Assembly (NCBI GenBank): GCA_943329105.2
Contig: CALQCP020000024.1
Span: 1-16,863 of the forward strand
Length of the DNA stretch: 16,863 nt
DNA from: Chitinophaga pinensis
GTDB lineage: Bacteria; Planctomycetota; Phycisphaerae; Phycisphaerales; SM1A02
Direction of reading: 5' to 3'
The notes under the pieces are model-generated. The model was given only the letters and a program-made list of their open reading frames with translations, was not told the DNA's origin and did no database searches. Below are positions 1 to 6,969 of the stretch, piece after piece. The number at the start of each line of letters is the position of its first letter. Positions within the stretch are counted from its first letter, which is position 1. Position numbers and translations under genes: made by a program.

Positions 1-1176
1 GCGCCAGTGTTTGGATGCAGTGTGCGTGCGGCGCGGGGAGTATTGGAAGTGGACGCGGTGGTGGTAGCCGCGGTTCGCGCGGCGCAGCGCGTGGGCGAGC
101 CCGCCGCGCAGCGCGGCAGCGCGCGTGGGACGCCGGGCAGTGGCGTGGGTGGTGCGCAGGGCAGCGGCGCGCGTGCCTCGGGCGCCGCTGCATGTGGTGC
201 GGCAAGTGGCGGGGGCGAAGTTGTTCGCAGCCCGCGTCGGATTCGGCAGTTGGCGGCGCGAGCGGTTGGCTTGGGATGTCCGCCCGCAGCGCTGGCGCAG
301 TGGCTTGGAATGACGGAATCAACAGCGGCGCGGGCGGCGGTGCGCGGTCGCGTGGAGCGCCTCCGTCAGGCCATGAACGGCGTGAGCCCGGTGCCGCTAC
401 CCATCTTTGTGTTGCCGGATGCAGCTGGATCGATTCTGGCACCGCTCGCAGTCTGTGCGGCATTGCCGGTGGGGCCGGTGCGATTGCCGGATCCTGCCCG
501 CGTGCGCGGCGGGCGTGCGCCGAACCGTGGCGAGGTTGTGTTGGTAGTGGCGTTGCGATTTTTAGTGTGGCGAGCGCATACAGCACTGCGAGCGATTTCC
601 AAGACCCCCGTGGCGCGTGAAGTGGATGCGATTGAGCGCGATTTGCGTTGGGCGTATCGCATCAAGCGTGCGTTGCTGGAACGGGTTTTGCCCGTGGCGT
701 TGCTGCCCTGTGTCCAGCGCCTGGGGCGCGGATGGGATGAGGTGCCCGTATCGCTGCGGATGCGCTGGGCGGCGTTCGCTGCTCTTGAGTGTGCACATGC
801 GCTTGAGTTTGGAGAACACTCCTCGGTGGCGATTGAAGACGTGCATCCAGCGCATGTTGCGGCGCACGCGGTGGAACGCGCTATTGCGCGCGGTGGTCCA
901 GAATTTGCACCGAGTAACGGCGATGATGCGAACGCGCTTGACGGTGCGATCATGCGTTGTGTTCCGTGGTGGCATGTGGTGTGCGCGGGTGATGGCTGGC
1001 TGGCCGCCTCCGCCAAGTGTGCGCCAGAGCGCGGCCACGTATTGACGCTCCACTTTGGTCTCGACGGCACCATGCCGCGGACCTTCGAAGAGATAGCGCG
1101 CGAGTTGAAAATTTCCACATCGCGTGCCACCGCCGATTGGTACGCGGCGATGCATGCAGTGCTGCAGGTTCGTTGA
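1..1176 (+). CDS. divergent sigma-70-like / helix-turn-helix protein, 5' end possibly outside window
   Basis: The frame is open through base 1, so the true start may lie to the left; the first in-window start is GTG at 7 (389 aa). The last 47 residues (about 343-389 from that GTG) resemble sigma-70 region 4: an LTLHFGLDG stretch, then RTFEEIARELKIS followed by a probable recognition helix. A second helix-turn-helix-like stretch lies at about 75-120 (AALAQWLGMTESTAARA). Residues 40-72 are a low-complexity Gly/Ala/Ser linker. The middle (about 205-300) is helical and could be a degenerate region 2, but I cannot align a convincing -10-recognition motif. By family knowledge a region-4 match suggests a transcription initiation factor or a DNA-binding derivative of one. 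The gene converges on rpsI and both end at a shared hairpin. Assignment of the C-terminus is fair; the overall function is tentative. Confidence 0.6.
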   Translation, partial: APVFGCSVRAARGVLEVDAVVVAAVRAAQRVGEPAAQRGSARGTPGSGVGGAQGSGARASGAAACGAASGGGEVVRSPRRIRQLAARAVGLGCPPAALAQWLGMTESTAARAAVRGRVERLRQAMNGVSPVPLPIFVLPDAAGSILAPLAVCAALPVGPVRLPDPARVRGGRAPNRGEVVLVVALRFLVWRAHTALRAISKTPVAREVDAIERDLRWAYRIKRALLERVLPVALLPCVQRLGRGWDEVPVSLRMRWAAFAALECAHALEFGEHSSVAIEDVHPAHVAAHAVERAIARGGPEFAPSNGDDANALDGAIMRCVPWWHVVCAGDGWLAASAKCAPERGHVLTLHFGLDGTMPRTFEEIARELKISTSRATADWYAAMHAVLQVR

Positions 1177-1220
1177 CGCAGTCCGCAAGCGCCCACTTGA
1201 AAGAGTGCGCTGCACATGCA

Positions 1221-1250
1221 CAGACACCCGCGCGTTGGCGCGGGTGTCTG
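1221..1250. terminator. bidirectional hairpin between the sigma-like gene and rpsI
   Basis: A perfect 13-bp inverted repeat (CAGACACCCGCGC / GCGCGGGTGTCTG) with a 4-nt GTTG loop lies between two convergent genes. Flanking T-runs are weak on both strands: TTCTTG follows on +, and CTCTTT appears further out on -. It is probably a shared transcription terminator. Confidence 0.7.
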
Positions 1251-1295
1251 GAAGTTCTTGTGTTGGCAGGTCTCTCGACCAGTGCTCGTTGCGGT

Positions 1296-1754
1296 TTAGC
1301 GCTTGGAGAACTGGAATCGACGACGGGCGCCCGATTGACCGTACTTCTTGCGCTCAACCTTACGAGCGTCGCGGGTCAGGAACCCGTGCTCGCGGAGGAT
1401 TGGCTCAAGGCTTGAGTCGTAGCAGAGGATCGCGCGGGCGAGGCCCATGACGACTGCGCCCGTCTGGCCGGTGAATCCACCGCCCACGAGTCCAGCGGTG
1501 ACATCAACCTTGCCCTTCGTGCCGGTCTTCTCCAGCACGGCGAGCACAGCCTTGCGGTCGCGGTCTTCGGTCAGGTAATCGTCAAGTTCCTTCTCGTTCA
1601 ACTTGATGGCGCCGGTGCCTGGTCGAACGCGAACGCGTGCGATGGCAGTCTTGCGGCGGCCGGTGCCCCAGAACCAACCCTTGGAATCGGGGCCCTTGGT
1701 AGCGGCGCCCTGGCCTTGGGTGACGGGGGTGGAGGTGTTCATTACAGTGGTCAT
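1296..1754 (-). CDS. rpsI: 30S ribosomal protein S9 (uS9)
   Basis: This is ribosomal protein S9 of the small subunit head, whose C-terminal tail reaches the P-site tRNA. The 152-aa product has the family core from about residue 27: GTGRRKTAIARVRVRPGTG, then NEKELDDYL, GGGFTGQTGAVVMGLARAI, and the diagnostic C-terminus ending FQFSKR. The N-terminal ~26 residues are a Thr/Gly-rich extension beyond the usual ~130 aa. The start at 1754 follows a weak GAGAG; a second ATG four codons in is possible. It lies 29 bp downstream of rplM on the same strand, the usual bacterial rplM-rpsI operon, and ends before the hairpin at 1221-1250. Confidence 0.97.
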   Translation of the reverse strand: MTTVMNTSTPVTQGQGAATKGPDSKGWFWGTGRRKTAIARVRVRPGTGAIKLNEKELDDYLTEDRDRKAVLAVLEKTGTKGKVDVTAGLVGGGFTGQTGAVVMGLARAILCYDSSLEPILREHGFLTRDARKVERKKYGQSGARRRFQFSKR

Positions 1755-1783
1755 CAGGTGTGTCTCTCTGTTCGGCGCTGCAA

Positions 1784-2233
1784 TCAGCGGCGGGCGTTCG
1801 GGAAGTCAAGCGTCGCTGGCTGTTGCGCACTGTGGTCGTGCGTGTTGCCCTTGAGGACGCGGAGGTTGCGACGGATGCGGCGACCGAGGCGACCGCGGGG
1901 AAGCATGCGGATGACCGCTTCTTCAACCACGAGCTCGGGCTTCGAGGCCATGATGGACTCGTAGGTGCGGACGCGCAGGCCGCCCGGATAGCCACTCCAA
2001 CGACGAAGGGTCTTGGCTGCCAGCTTGTTGCCGGTGACCTTGATCTTCTCCGCATTCGTGATGATGACGCAATCGCCGCTCATCACGTTGGGCGTGTACT
2101 GGGGGCGATGCTTGCCCATGAGGACGAGCGCAACTTCGGTGGCGAGGCGACCGAGGATCATTCCCTCGGCGTTGACGACGTGCCAATTTGGCTTAACGTC
2201 GGCTTCCTTCATGTGAGTGGTCTGGCGTGGCAT
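1784..2233 (-). CDS. rplM: 50S ribosomal protein L13 (uL13)
   Basis: This is large-subunit ribosomal protein L13, an early assembly protein that binds 23S rRNA. The 149-aa product shows the expected blocks: WHVVNAEGMILGRLATEVA, YTPNVMSGDCVIITNAEKIKVTG, the RRWSGYPGGL loop, and MLPRGRLGRR near the C-terminus, followed by HSAQQP. The start at 2233 is supported by AAGGAA about 5 nt before the ATG. A conventional promoter lies at 2279-2306, giving a 5' UTR of roughly 40 nt. It is the first gene of the rplM-rpsI pair. The length is normal and nothing is missing. Confidence 0.97.
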   Translation of the reverse strand: MPRQTTHMKEADVKPNWHVVNAEGMILGRLATEVALVLMGKHRPQYTPNVMSGDCVIITNAEKIKVTGNKLAAKTLRRWSGYPGGLRVRTYESIMASKPELVVEEAVIRMLPRGRLGRRIRRNLRVLKGNTHDHSAQQPATLDFPNARR

Positions 2234-2278
2234 ATCTGTTCCTTCGTGGCGCCGCCCGGGATGGGCAGAGAATCGATA

Positions 2279-2306
2279 AAGATAGGGCTTTTCGCCAAGA
2301 TGTCAA
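2279..2306 (-). promoter_or_regulatory. sigma-70-type promoter of rplM-rpsI
   Basis: On the minus strand a perfect -35 TTGACA (2306-2301) is followed by a 16-bp spacer and a -10 TATCTT (2284-2279). Transcription would start near 2272, about 40 nt before the rplM ATG, leaving room for its AAGGAA ribosome-binding site. This is the only consensus-like -35/-10 pair I found in the window. Confidence 0.75.
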
Positions 2307-2345
2307 GGGGAGGGTGTGTTTGACCCCCGGTAGGCTGTGCCGGTG

Positions 2346-3785
2346 ATGACACACGCTTCCCGACTTCGGCGCGCAAATCTCCTCGCATGGTTGGCAATCG
2401 CGGTGGCCACGGCCCTGTTTATTGTGGAGAGTCGGGGGGGGATTGGGGCGCCTAGTTCCGAGAAACTCGCGGCCCACGCGTCGGTGTCGGCACAACAGGC
2501 CATCATGGGCTCATTGGTGAACGGCGCCACGGCACCAGCTTTCGAGACGGCCTTTGCTCAACAGTTATCGACAATGCGGGGCCAGGTAGAGGCGCTGACG
2601 TCGGTTGATGAGCCTGGCTCGGAATTGGCGACCGCCGCGCTGCTGGCCCGGTTGGGAGCTCGCGAGCGGGCGCTCGAGTTGCTGGCTGGACTGCAGAATC
2701 GGATCGATGCCGGTGATGTCACTGCGGATGAAGAGTTTCTCGAGACGCTCGATGCAGTCACGGAACTGGTGGACGCAACCGCTCAACCCGGTGCGCGCGG
2801 GATTTCTGATGAGGCATGCGCCGATGTGATCGAGGTGCTGGGGACCACTGGCAAGACGTTGGTGGCGCAGGCGAAGGGTGATCAAGTTGCACTCGATGGT
2901 CTTGCAGCGGCGGGTGTGTTGTTGTTGATGGTGTTGGTGTTGGCGGCGTTCGTGGGATTCGTGTTGGCGCTTGGTGGCATTGCCGCTCTCATTGTGTTTG
3001 TGGTGATGGCTGCACTTGGTAAGACGAAGGGTATTGGCGCAACGGACGAACTGTGGTCGCATGTCTATGCAGAGATGTTTGCTGTGTGGATGTTTGCTTA
3101 TCTTGGGCTTGCACGTGCGCCGCGGATGCTCTTTGACATCTGGGAGGACTATGGCCACGAAGGTCCTGGACTGGATGGTCGCCTTGCGCTCTCCGTCGCT
3201 GCGGCCACTGCAGCAGCGGCGCTCGCGCTGTGGTGGGGAACGCGGCGCGGTTTGTCGCTGCGCACGATCATGGCAGCGGTTGGCTTACGTCGATTTGTTG
3301 CCATGGACATCGTGTGGGGCGTGGTGTGCTGGTCGATGGGCATCGCGCTGTTGATCGTTGGAGTGATGTTGGCCGTCGTGCTTTCGAACATCTTTGGTGA
3401 TGGCCAGATGCGCGCCAGTCATCCAATTCAACAGATGGTGGAGGACTCGGGGGCAACTGGATTGTTCTTGACGTACATCCTGGCCTGCGTGTGCGCGCCC
3501 ATTGGTGAAGAACTCTTCTTTCGAGGCGCGCTGTACCGGAATCTGCGGCAGTCATTCGGTCGCTGGGGCGCGGTGGGAAGCGTGGTCATTGCGATAGCGG
3601 TGAGTAGCGTGTTGTTTGCAGCGATTCATCCGCAGGGGTTGATCTTTATCCCAGTGCTTGCATCGCTTGCTATTGCGTTCTGCATCATGCGCGAATGGCG
3701 CGGGACGATCAATGCGTCGATCGTGGCGCACGCAATCAACAACGCGGTGGTGTTGACGCTGAATGTGTTGATGTTGCGCGGGTGA
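2346..3785 (+). CDS. CPBP-family intramembrane metalloprotease
   Basis: This is a 479-aa membrane protein with a C-terminal CPBP (Rce1/Abi) glutamic-type protease domain. The motifs are EELFFRG (E388, E389, R393), a His in FAAIHPQG (H428), and HAINNA (H462, N466). An N-terminal membrane segment (about 12-27) is followed by a ~155-residue non-membrane region rich in acidic residues and helices. A block of hydrophobic segments follows from about residue 185 to the end. By family knowledge such proteins cleave within the membrane and are often involved in protein processing or bacteriocin-related functions; the substrate here cannot be inferred. ATG 2346 was chosen as start. GTG at 2343 (6 nt after TAGGCT) or 2337 are alternatives, and there is no good Shine-Dalgarno. 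The gene is divergent from rplM and convergent with the HNH gene. Confidence 0.85.
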   Translation: MTHASRLRRANLLAWLAIAVATALFIVESRGGIGAPSSEKLAAHASVSAQQAIMGSLVNGATAPAFETAFAQQLSTMRGQVEALTSVDEPGSELATAALLARLGARERALELLAGLQNRIDAGDVTADEEFLETLDAVTELVDATAQPGARGISDEACADVIEVLGTTGKTLVAQAKGDQVALDGLAAAGVLLLMVLVLAAFVGFVLALGGIAALIVFVVMAALGKTKGIGATDELWSHVYAEMFAVWMFAYLGLARAPRMLFDIWEDYGHEGPGLDGRLALSVAAATAAAALALWWGTRRGLSLRTIMAAVGLRRFVAMDIVWGVVCWSMGIALLIVGVMLAVVLSNIFGDGQMRASHPIQQMVEDSGATGLFLTYILACVCAPIGEELFFRGALYRNLRQSFGRWGAVGSVVIAIAVSSVLFAAIHPQGLIFIPVLASLAIAFCIMREWRGTINASIVAHAINNAVVLTLNVLMLRG

Positions 3786-3855
3786 ATGGGGCGGTTGGAG
3801 CGCAGTGGGCGCGGCCGGCGCAGTCGGCGCAGCGAGCGAGGCGGTTGCTTCGAGT

Positions 3856-3878
3856 GCGGTGATCGTTGTGATCGCTGC
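3856..3878 (+). terminator. possible weak terminator hairpin after the CPBP gene
   Basis: GCGGTGATC and GATCGCTGC can pair over 9 bp, with two G.U wobbles in plus-strand RNA, around a 5-nt GTTGT loop. It lies in the 109-bp gap between the convergent CPBP and HNH genes. No U-tract follows, so the terminator call is weak. The rest of the gap is GC-rich and holds nothing else I recognise. Confidence 0.3.
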
Positions 3879-3894
3879 GCCGCCGTCGCTGCGG

Positions 3895-4530
3895 TCAGTC
3901 CTGCAGTTCGACGGTCCAGTACGCCTCGTCCAGGAATGCTTTCCAACTTTGGTACTTGGGGCTACCAAGTCGAAGCGTGATGGCTGGATTGCGGCGCGGC
4001 TTGATGGGCTCGCGGATGAGTTTCATGCGCGCCTGTGTTGGCGTGCGGCCGCCCTTGCGCGCGTTGCAACGGACGCAGGCGCACACCAAGTTGATCCATG
4101 AGTTCTCGCCACCCTGAACGCGCGGGACGACGTGATCGAGCGTGAGTTCTTTGGTGGAGAAATTCTTGCCGCAGTATTGGCACTGACTGTGATCGCGCGC
4201 ATAGATATTGCGGCGATTGAGTTTGACTGGTTCGCGCGGCAGGCGGTCGTAGCCGAGCAAGCGAATGATCTTTGGGACCGCCAAGACCAAGCGCGGGGTG
4301 GTCACCCAGTCATGTTGTTCGTGTTCAAAGGAGCGTTGGAACTCTGCAACTTCAGACCATGAGTGCAGCGAGTAGCTGACATACGCCCCAGCTTCAACGC
4401 TGATGATTTCTGCGGAGCCCTTGCACAACATGGTGAATGCGCGTCGCGCATCGACAACGCGAACAGCGTTGTACAACTTGTTGATTACTAAGACGCGAGC
4501 ATCAAGAACACTGGCACCAGCGGCGATCAT
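3895..4530 (-). CDS. HNH endonuclease domain protein
   Basis: This is a 211-aa stand-alone HNH nuclease-family protein. The domain is at about 108-165: CQYC (C117, C120), LDHVVPR with the general-base D132-H133, N147 in WINLVCAC, and CVRC (C152, C155) followed by NARKGGRTP. The four cysteines form the typical structural zinc site. Residues 1-105 are a conserved-looking N-terminal region starting VLVINKLYNAVRVVDARRAF, typical of the small stand-alone HNH proteins common in planctomycetes and cyanobacteria, whose role is unknown. The start is firm: AAGGAGG lies 5 nt before the ATG. There is no neighbouring methylase, so a classical restriction role has no support. It follows the unrecognised gene at 4629-5381 on the same strand after a 98-bp gap and probably has its own promoter. 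Confidence 0.88.
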   Translation of the reverse strand: MIAAGASVLDARVLVINKLYNAVRVVDARRAFTMLCKGSAEIISVEAGAYVSYSLHSWSEVAEFQRSFEHEQHDWVTTPRLVLAVPKIIRLLGYDRLPREPVKLNRRNIYARDHSQCQYCGKNFSTKELTLDHVVPRVQGGENSWINLVCACVRCNARKGGRTPTQARMKLIREPIKPRRNPAITLRLGSPKYQSWKAFLDEAYWTVELQD

Positions 4531-4570
4531 CCGTGCCTCCTTGCGCGCCGGATCCTCCAGCGGGCACTGA

Positions 4571-4600
4571 AGTGTAGCGCGCCAGGCGCAGAAATTCTAA
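4571..4600 (-). promoter_or_regulatory. possible promoter of the HNH gene inside an inverted repeat
   Basis: On the minus strand TTAGAA (4600-4595), an 18-bp spacer and TACACT (4576-4571) would give a ~35-nt leader before the AAGGAGG-ATG of the HNH gene. The region is bracketed by 7-bp inverted arms, AGCGCGC at 4576-4582 and GCGCGCT at 4609-4615. The -35 match is poor. Confidence 0.35.
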
Positions 4601-4628
4601 GGATTTATGCGCGCTGGCCCGCGGCGTG

Positions 4629-5381
4629 TCAGGCGCTGCGGCCCAGCCACTCCAGCGAGCCATTCAGCGCGGCGCCTTGCACCATGATGGGAGTGGATTC
4701 CGGCACATGCAGCGCCAGGAGTTCACGTATGTAAGCGCGTGGGAGGCGTCCGGAACCAAGGGGACATGGGGTCATCTGTTCAGGATCGGTTTCGTTGATG
4801 GTTGTGTCGCGGAGGATCACCACATCCGCGCGCGGACCGAAGGATGCGAAGAGCGACTGCATGTGGTCTTCAATATCCGTGAGCATCGATGGCTCAAGAA
4901 ATGCGGCCGGGTCGAAGGCCAGCCCAAAGGGGCGATCGATGTCCGGCGAGTGGCGGACAATGTTGGGATCTTGCCCGGGAATCACCTGATCGCACCACCA
5001 GGTCAGCGCGCTGCGCGCATCGCTTAAGACGTGGCGCGCATGGGGGATCAGGACGAGGCGCTTGTGGTGGCGTTGCAGTTGCGGCGCCAGTTCTGCGCAC
5101 AGGGCGCTGAGTGCGGTGGGGCCGCGCATCCAGTTGACGGGGTCAGAGGCGAACAGGGAATCGCCCAGTGTGCCGCTCCACGCAAAGACCCATGGTCCGG
5201 GGAGTTCGGCGTCCAAGAGCCAGGATCCATCGAGTGGATTGCCACCGACGAACGCTCCGCGGGGCGAGCCGGGCGCATTGAGTGGCATGGCGATCCAATC
5301 GCACGCAGGAGCGCTGGCGCCGAAGAGTGCGGCGAGTGCGCGTGCTTCGTGCATGGCGAGGATGGGATGTGCGGTGTGCAT
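4629..5381 (-). CDS. conserved-looking hypothetical protein, function not recognised
   Basis: This is a 250-aa cytosolic protein with no signal peptide or membrane segment that I can assign to no family. Visible features are HKRLVLIPHARHVL (about 105-118), DRPFGLAFDPAAFL in the second half, and PRADVVILRD followed by NETDPEQMTPCPLGSGRLPR. Alternating beta-like and helical stretches and the GLAFDPAAF segment are faintly reminiscent of xylose-isomerase-like (AP endonuclease 2) TIM barrels, but this is only an impression. The start at 5381 is uncertain because no Shine-Dalgarno is visible (upstream is C-rich); ATG at codon 10 is an alternative. TACGAT lies 12 nt upstream. The gene is divergent from the DUF1080 lipoprotein, from which it is separated by a purine-rich tract. 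Confidence 0.7.
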   Translation of the reverse strand: MHTAHPILAMHEARALAALFGASAPACDWIAMPLNAPGSPRGAFVGGNPLDGSWLLDAELPGPWVFAWSGTLGDSLFASDPVNWMRGPTALSALCAELAPQLQRHHKRLVLIPHARHVLSDARSALTWWCDQVIPGQDPNIVRHSPDIDRPFGLAFDPAAFLEPSMLTDIEDHMQSLFASFGPRADVVILRDTTINETDPEQMTPCPLGSGRLPRAYIRELLALHVPESTPIMVQGAALNGSLEWLGRSA

Positions 5382-5414
5382 GGCGGGAGGGGGATCGTAG
5401 GGGGTAGCGGCGGC

Positions 5415-5463
5415 GGAGAGGAGAGAAGCGGAGAGAGAGGAGAGGAGCAGGGAGGGAGAGGAG
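5415..5463 (+). other. homopurine (G/A) tract in divergent intergenic region
   Basis: 47 of 49 plus-strand bases are purines, made of repeated GGAGAG / GAGGA units and interrupted only by single C at 5429 and 5448. It sits between the divergent starts at 5381 (-) and 5504 (+). The tract lies in a 122-bp intergenic stretch whose only other visible signal is the TAGGAT element. Confidence 0.8.
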
Positions 5464-5490
5464 CGCGCGGTGAGGGCAGGTTCCGATCGC

Positions 5491-5496
5491 TAGGAT
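5491..5496 (+). promoter_or_regulatory. -10-like TAGGAT, 7 nt before the DUF1080 start
   Basis: TAGGAT is followed by TGGGCCC (7 nt) and the ATG at 5504. There is no Shine-Dalgarno in the remaining space, so the transcript would begin at or next to the start codon. No clear -35 is visible. Confidence 0.5.
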
Positions 5497-5503
5497 TGGG
5501 CCC

Positions 5504-6898
5504 ATGCGCACCTGCACACTCAGCTCGGTCATCGTTCTTGTGTCGCTCGCTTCCCTGGTTGGATGCGCGAGTCCGCAGCCAACCTCTACCGCTGCACGCG
5601 TTGCTGGTATTGCGCCGCGCGGGGAGCAGTGTGGTCCGGATTGCTATCGAATTTTCAATGGCAAGGATCTTTCCGGATGGGTGAGCGTGAATTGCTTCAG
5701 TGACACGTTTGTTGCTCGCGACGGCATGTTGTTCTGCACGGGAAATCCCACAGGATTCATTCGCACGGATCGCATGTATGAAAATTACGTTCTGGACTTT
5801 GACTGGAAGCATGAGGCAAAGGAGGGCAATGCTGGCCTCTTTGTGTGGAGTGATCCGGTGCCAAGTTCCGCGCAGAACATGTTTCCGCGCGCGATTGAAG
5901 TGCAGATCATGTTGACACCGGATGTGAAAGACAAAGAGGGGCGGCTGCTTTACACCGGGCAGGGTGATGTGTTCAGCATTTGGGGATCAAAGATGACTCC
6001 GTTGCGGCCGCATCCTGCTGGATGGGAGCGAACGCTGCCGAGTGAGCGCGTCACCAAGGGCGCGGGCGAGTGGAATCATTACAAGGTGACTTGCAATCAG
6101 GGCAACATCACGGTTGAAATCAATGGACATGAGGTGAGCGGTGCGAAGGATGTTTCACCGCGCACGGGCTACATCTGTCTGGAGAGTGAAGGCAGCCCTA
6201 TTTGGTTTAAGGATCTCTGCGTCAAGGAACTGCCTGCGGCGGTTCCAGCGCTTGCCGCGAAAGATGTGGTGATGGAAGGCACTGGTATGCGTCGACTCTT
6301 TGACGGCAAGACGCTCGCTGGATGGCGCGAGGAGTCTGGCGAAGAAGGGCACTGGACATTTGATGACGGCGCGGCCAAGTTTGATGGCAGGGGTGACTCT
6401 TTGTGGACGGCCGAGGAGTTTGCCGACTTTGAGTTGGTCGCCGATTGGCGCTGGACCAAGGCGCATCAGGGGAAGATGAAGCGGCCGATGATCGGTGTTG
6501 ATGGCACCGAGGAGCGCGATGCGGCAGGGAATGTGAAAGAGGTGGAGGTTGAGGAGCGCGATAGTGGCATCTACTTGCGTGGTAACAGCAAGAGCCAAGT
6601 GAATATCTGGGGATGGCCGTGCGGCTCGGGCGAGGTGTTTGGTTACCGCACGGATCCGTCGATGCCGGCCGCGGTGCGCGCGGCATGCACGCCGAAGGTG
6701 TGTGCTGACAAGCCGATTGGCGAGTGGAATCGCATGGTGATCCGCATGGTTGGCGATCGACTCACGGTTGACCTGAATGGTCAGCGAGTCATTGACAACG
6801 CGCAGTTACCCGGCGTGCCTGCCAAGGGTGCGATTGCATTACAGAGTCACGGCTGCCCGATCGAGTTCGAGAACGTCTTCATACGCCCGTTGAAATAA
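5504..6898 (+). CDS. secreted lipoprotein with two tandem DUF1080 (3-keto-disaccharide hydrolase) domains
   Basis: This is a 464-aa predicted lipoprotein. A hydrophobic signal ends in the lipobox LVGC with C21 as the lipidation site. Two DUF1080 domains (a concanavalin-like beta-sandwich) follow: domain 1 at about 48-242 (YRIFNGKDLSGW ... SPIWFKDLCVKEL) and domain 2 at about 262-463 (RRLFDGKTLAGW ... CPIEFENVFIRPL). Both contain the family's opening F-[ND]-G-K-x-L-x-GW motif and the closing IxF-x-[DN] strand. DUF1080 proteins are abundant in planctomycetes, and some are assigned as hydrolases of 3-keto-glycosides; the exact substrate cannot be read from sequence. It probably acts in the periplasm or on the cell surface in glycan use. 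No carbohydrate genes are adjacent. The start is supported by the signal peptide and by TAGGAT 7 nt upstream. Confidence 0.9.
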   Translation: MRTCTLSSVIVLVSLASLVGCASPQPTSTAARVAGIAPRGEQCGPDCYRIFNGKDLSGWVSVNCFSDTFVARDGMLFCTGNPTGFIRTDRMYENYVLDFDWKHEAKEGNAGLFVWSDPVPSSAQNMFPRAIEVQIMLTPDVKDKEGRLLYTGQGDVFSIWGSKMTPLRPHPAGWERTLPSERVTKGAGEWNHYKVTCNQGNITVEINGHEVSGAKDVSPRTGYICLESEGSPIWFKDLCVKELPAAVPALAAKDVVMEGTGMRRLFDGKTLAGWREESGEEGHWTFDDGAAKFDGRGDSLWTAEEFADFELVADWRWTKAHQGKMKRPMIGVDGTEERDAAGNVKEVEVEERDSGIYLRGNSKSQVNIWGWPCGSGEVFGYRTDPSMPAAVRAACTPKVCADKPIGEWNRMVIRMVGDRLTVDLNGQRVIDNAQLPGVPAKGAIALQSHGCPIEFENVFIRPLK

Positions 6899-6963
6899 AT
6901 TCGTCCCGATCCTCCCGGACCATTTTATTGATTAAATTCGTCCCGGTCCTCCCGGACCATTTT
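6896..6963 (+). repeat. two 31-nt direct repeats, each with a small terminator-like hairpin
   Basis: Copies at 6896-6926 and 6933-6963 differ at one base (A6909 versus G6946) and are separated by 6 nt. The first begins at the DUF1080 stop codon TAA. Each contains a GGTCC-TCCC-GGACC hairpin (one mismatch in copy 1) followed by ATTTT; after copy 2 the run continues as ATTTTGTTTTG. This looks like a duplicated intrinsic terminator for the upstream plus-strand gene, abutting the 3' end of queD. Confidence 0.75.
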
Positions 6964-6969
6964 GTTTTG

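Noticed and set aside
60..230. GCG/GGC-rich stretch as a repeat array
   Set aside because: The periodicity reflects Ala/Gly/Arg codons in a low-complexity linker; no fixed repeat unit is seen.
366..1217. Long minus-strand open frame opposite the sigma-like gene
   Set aside because: Shadow ORF of high-GC coding sequence; the product is Ser/Arg/Thr-rich with no recognisable motif, while the plus frame ends in a sigma region 4-like segment.
3895..4530. HNH protein as part of a restriction or defence system or mobile intron
   Set aside because: There is no methylase, specificity protein, toxin partner or intron structure nearby; neighbours are ordinary chromosomal genes.
5031..5812. Open frames on both strands across the purine tract (Gly/Glu/Arg-rich on +, Pro/Ser-rich on -)
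   Set aside because: Their composition follows from the G/A tract, and they overlap the 250-aa gene and the well-supported DUF1080 gene.
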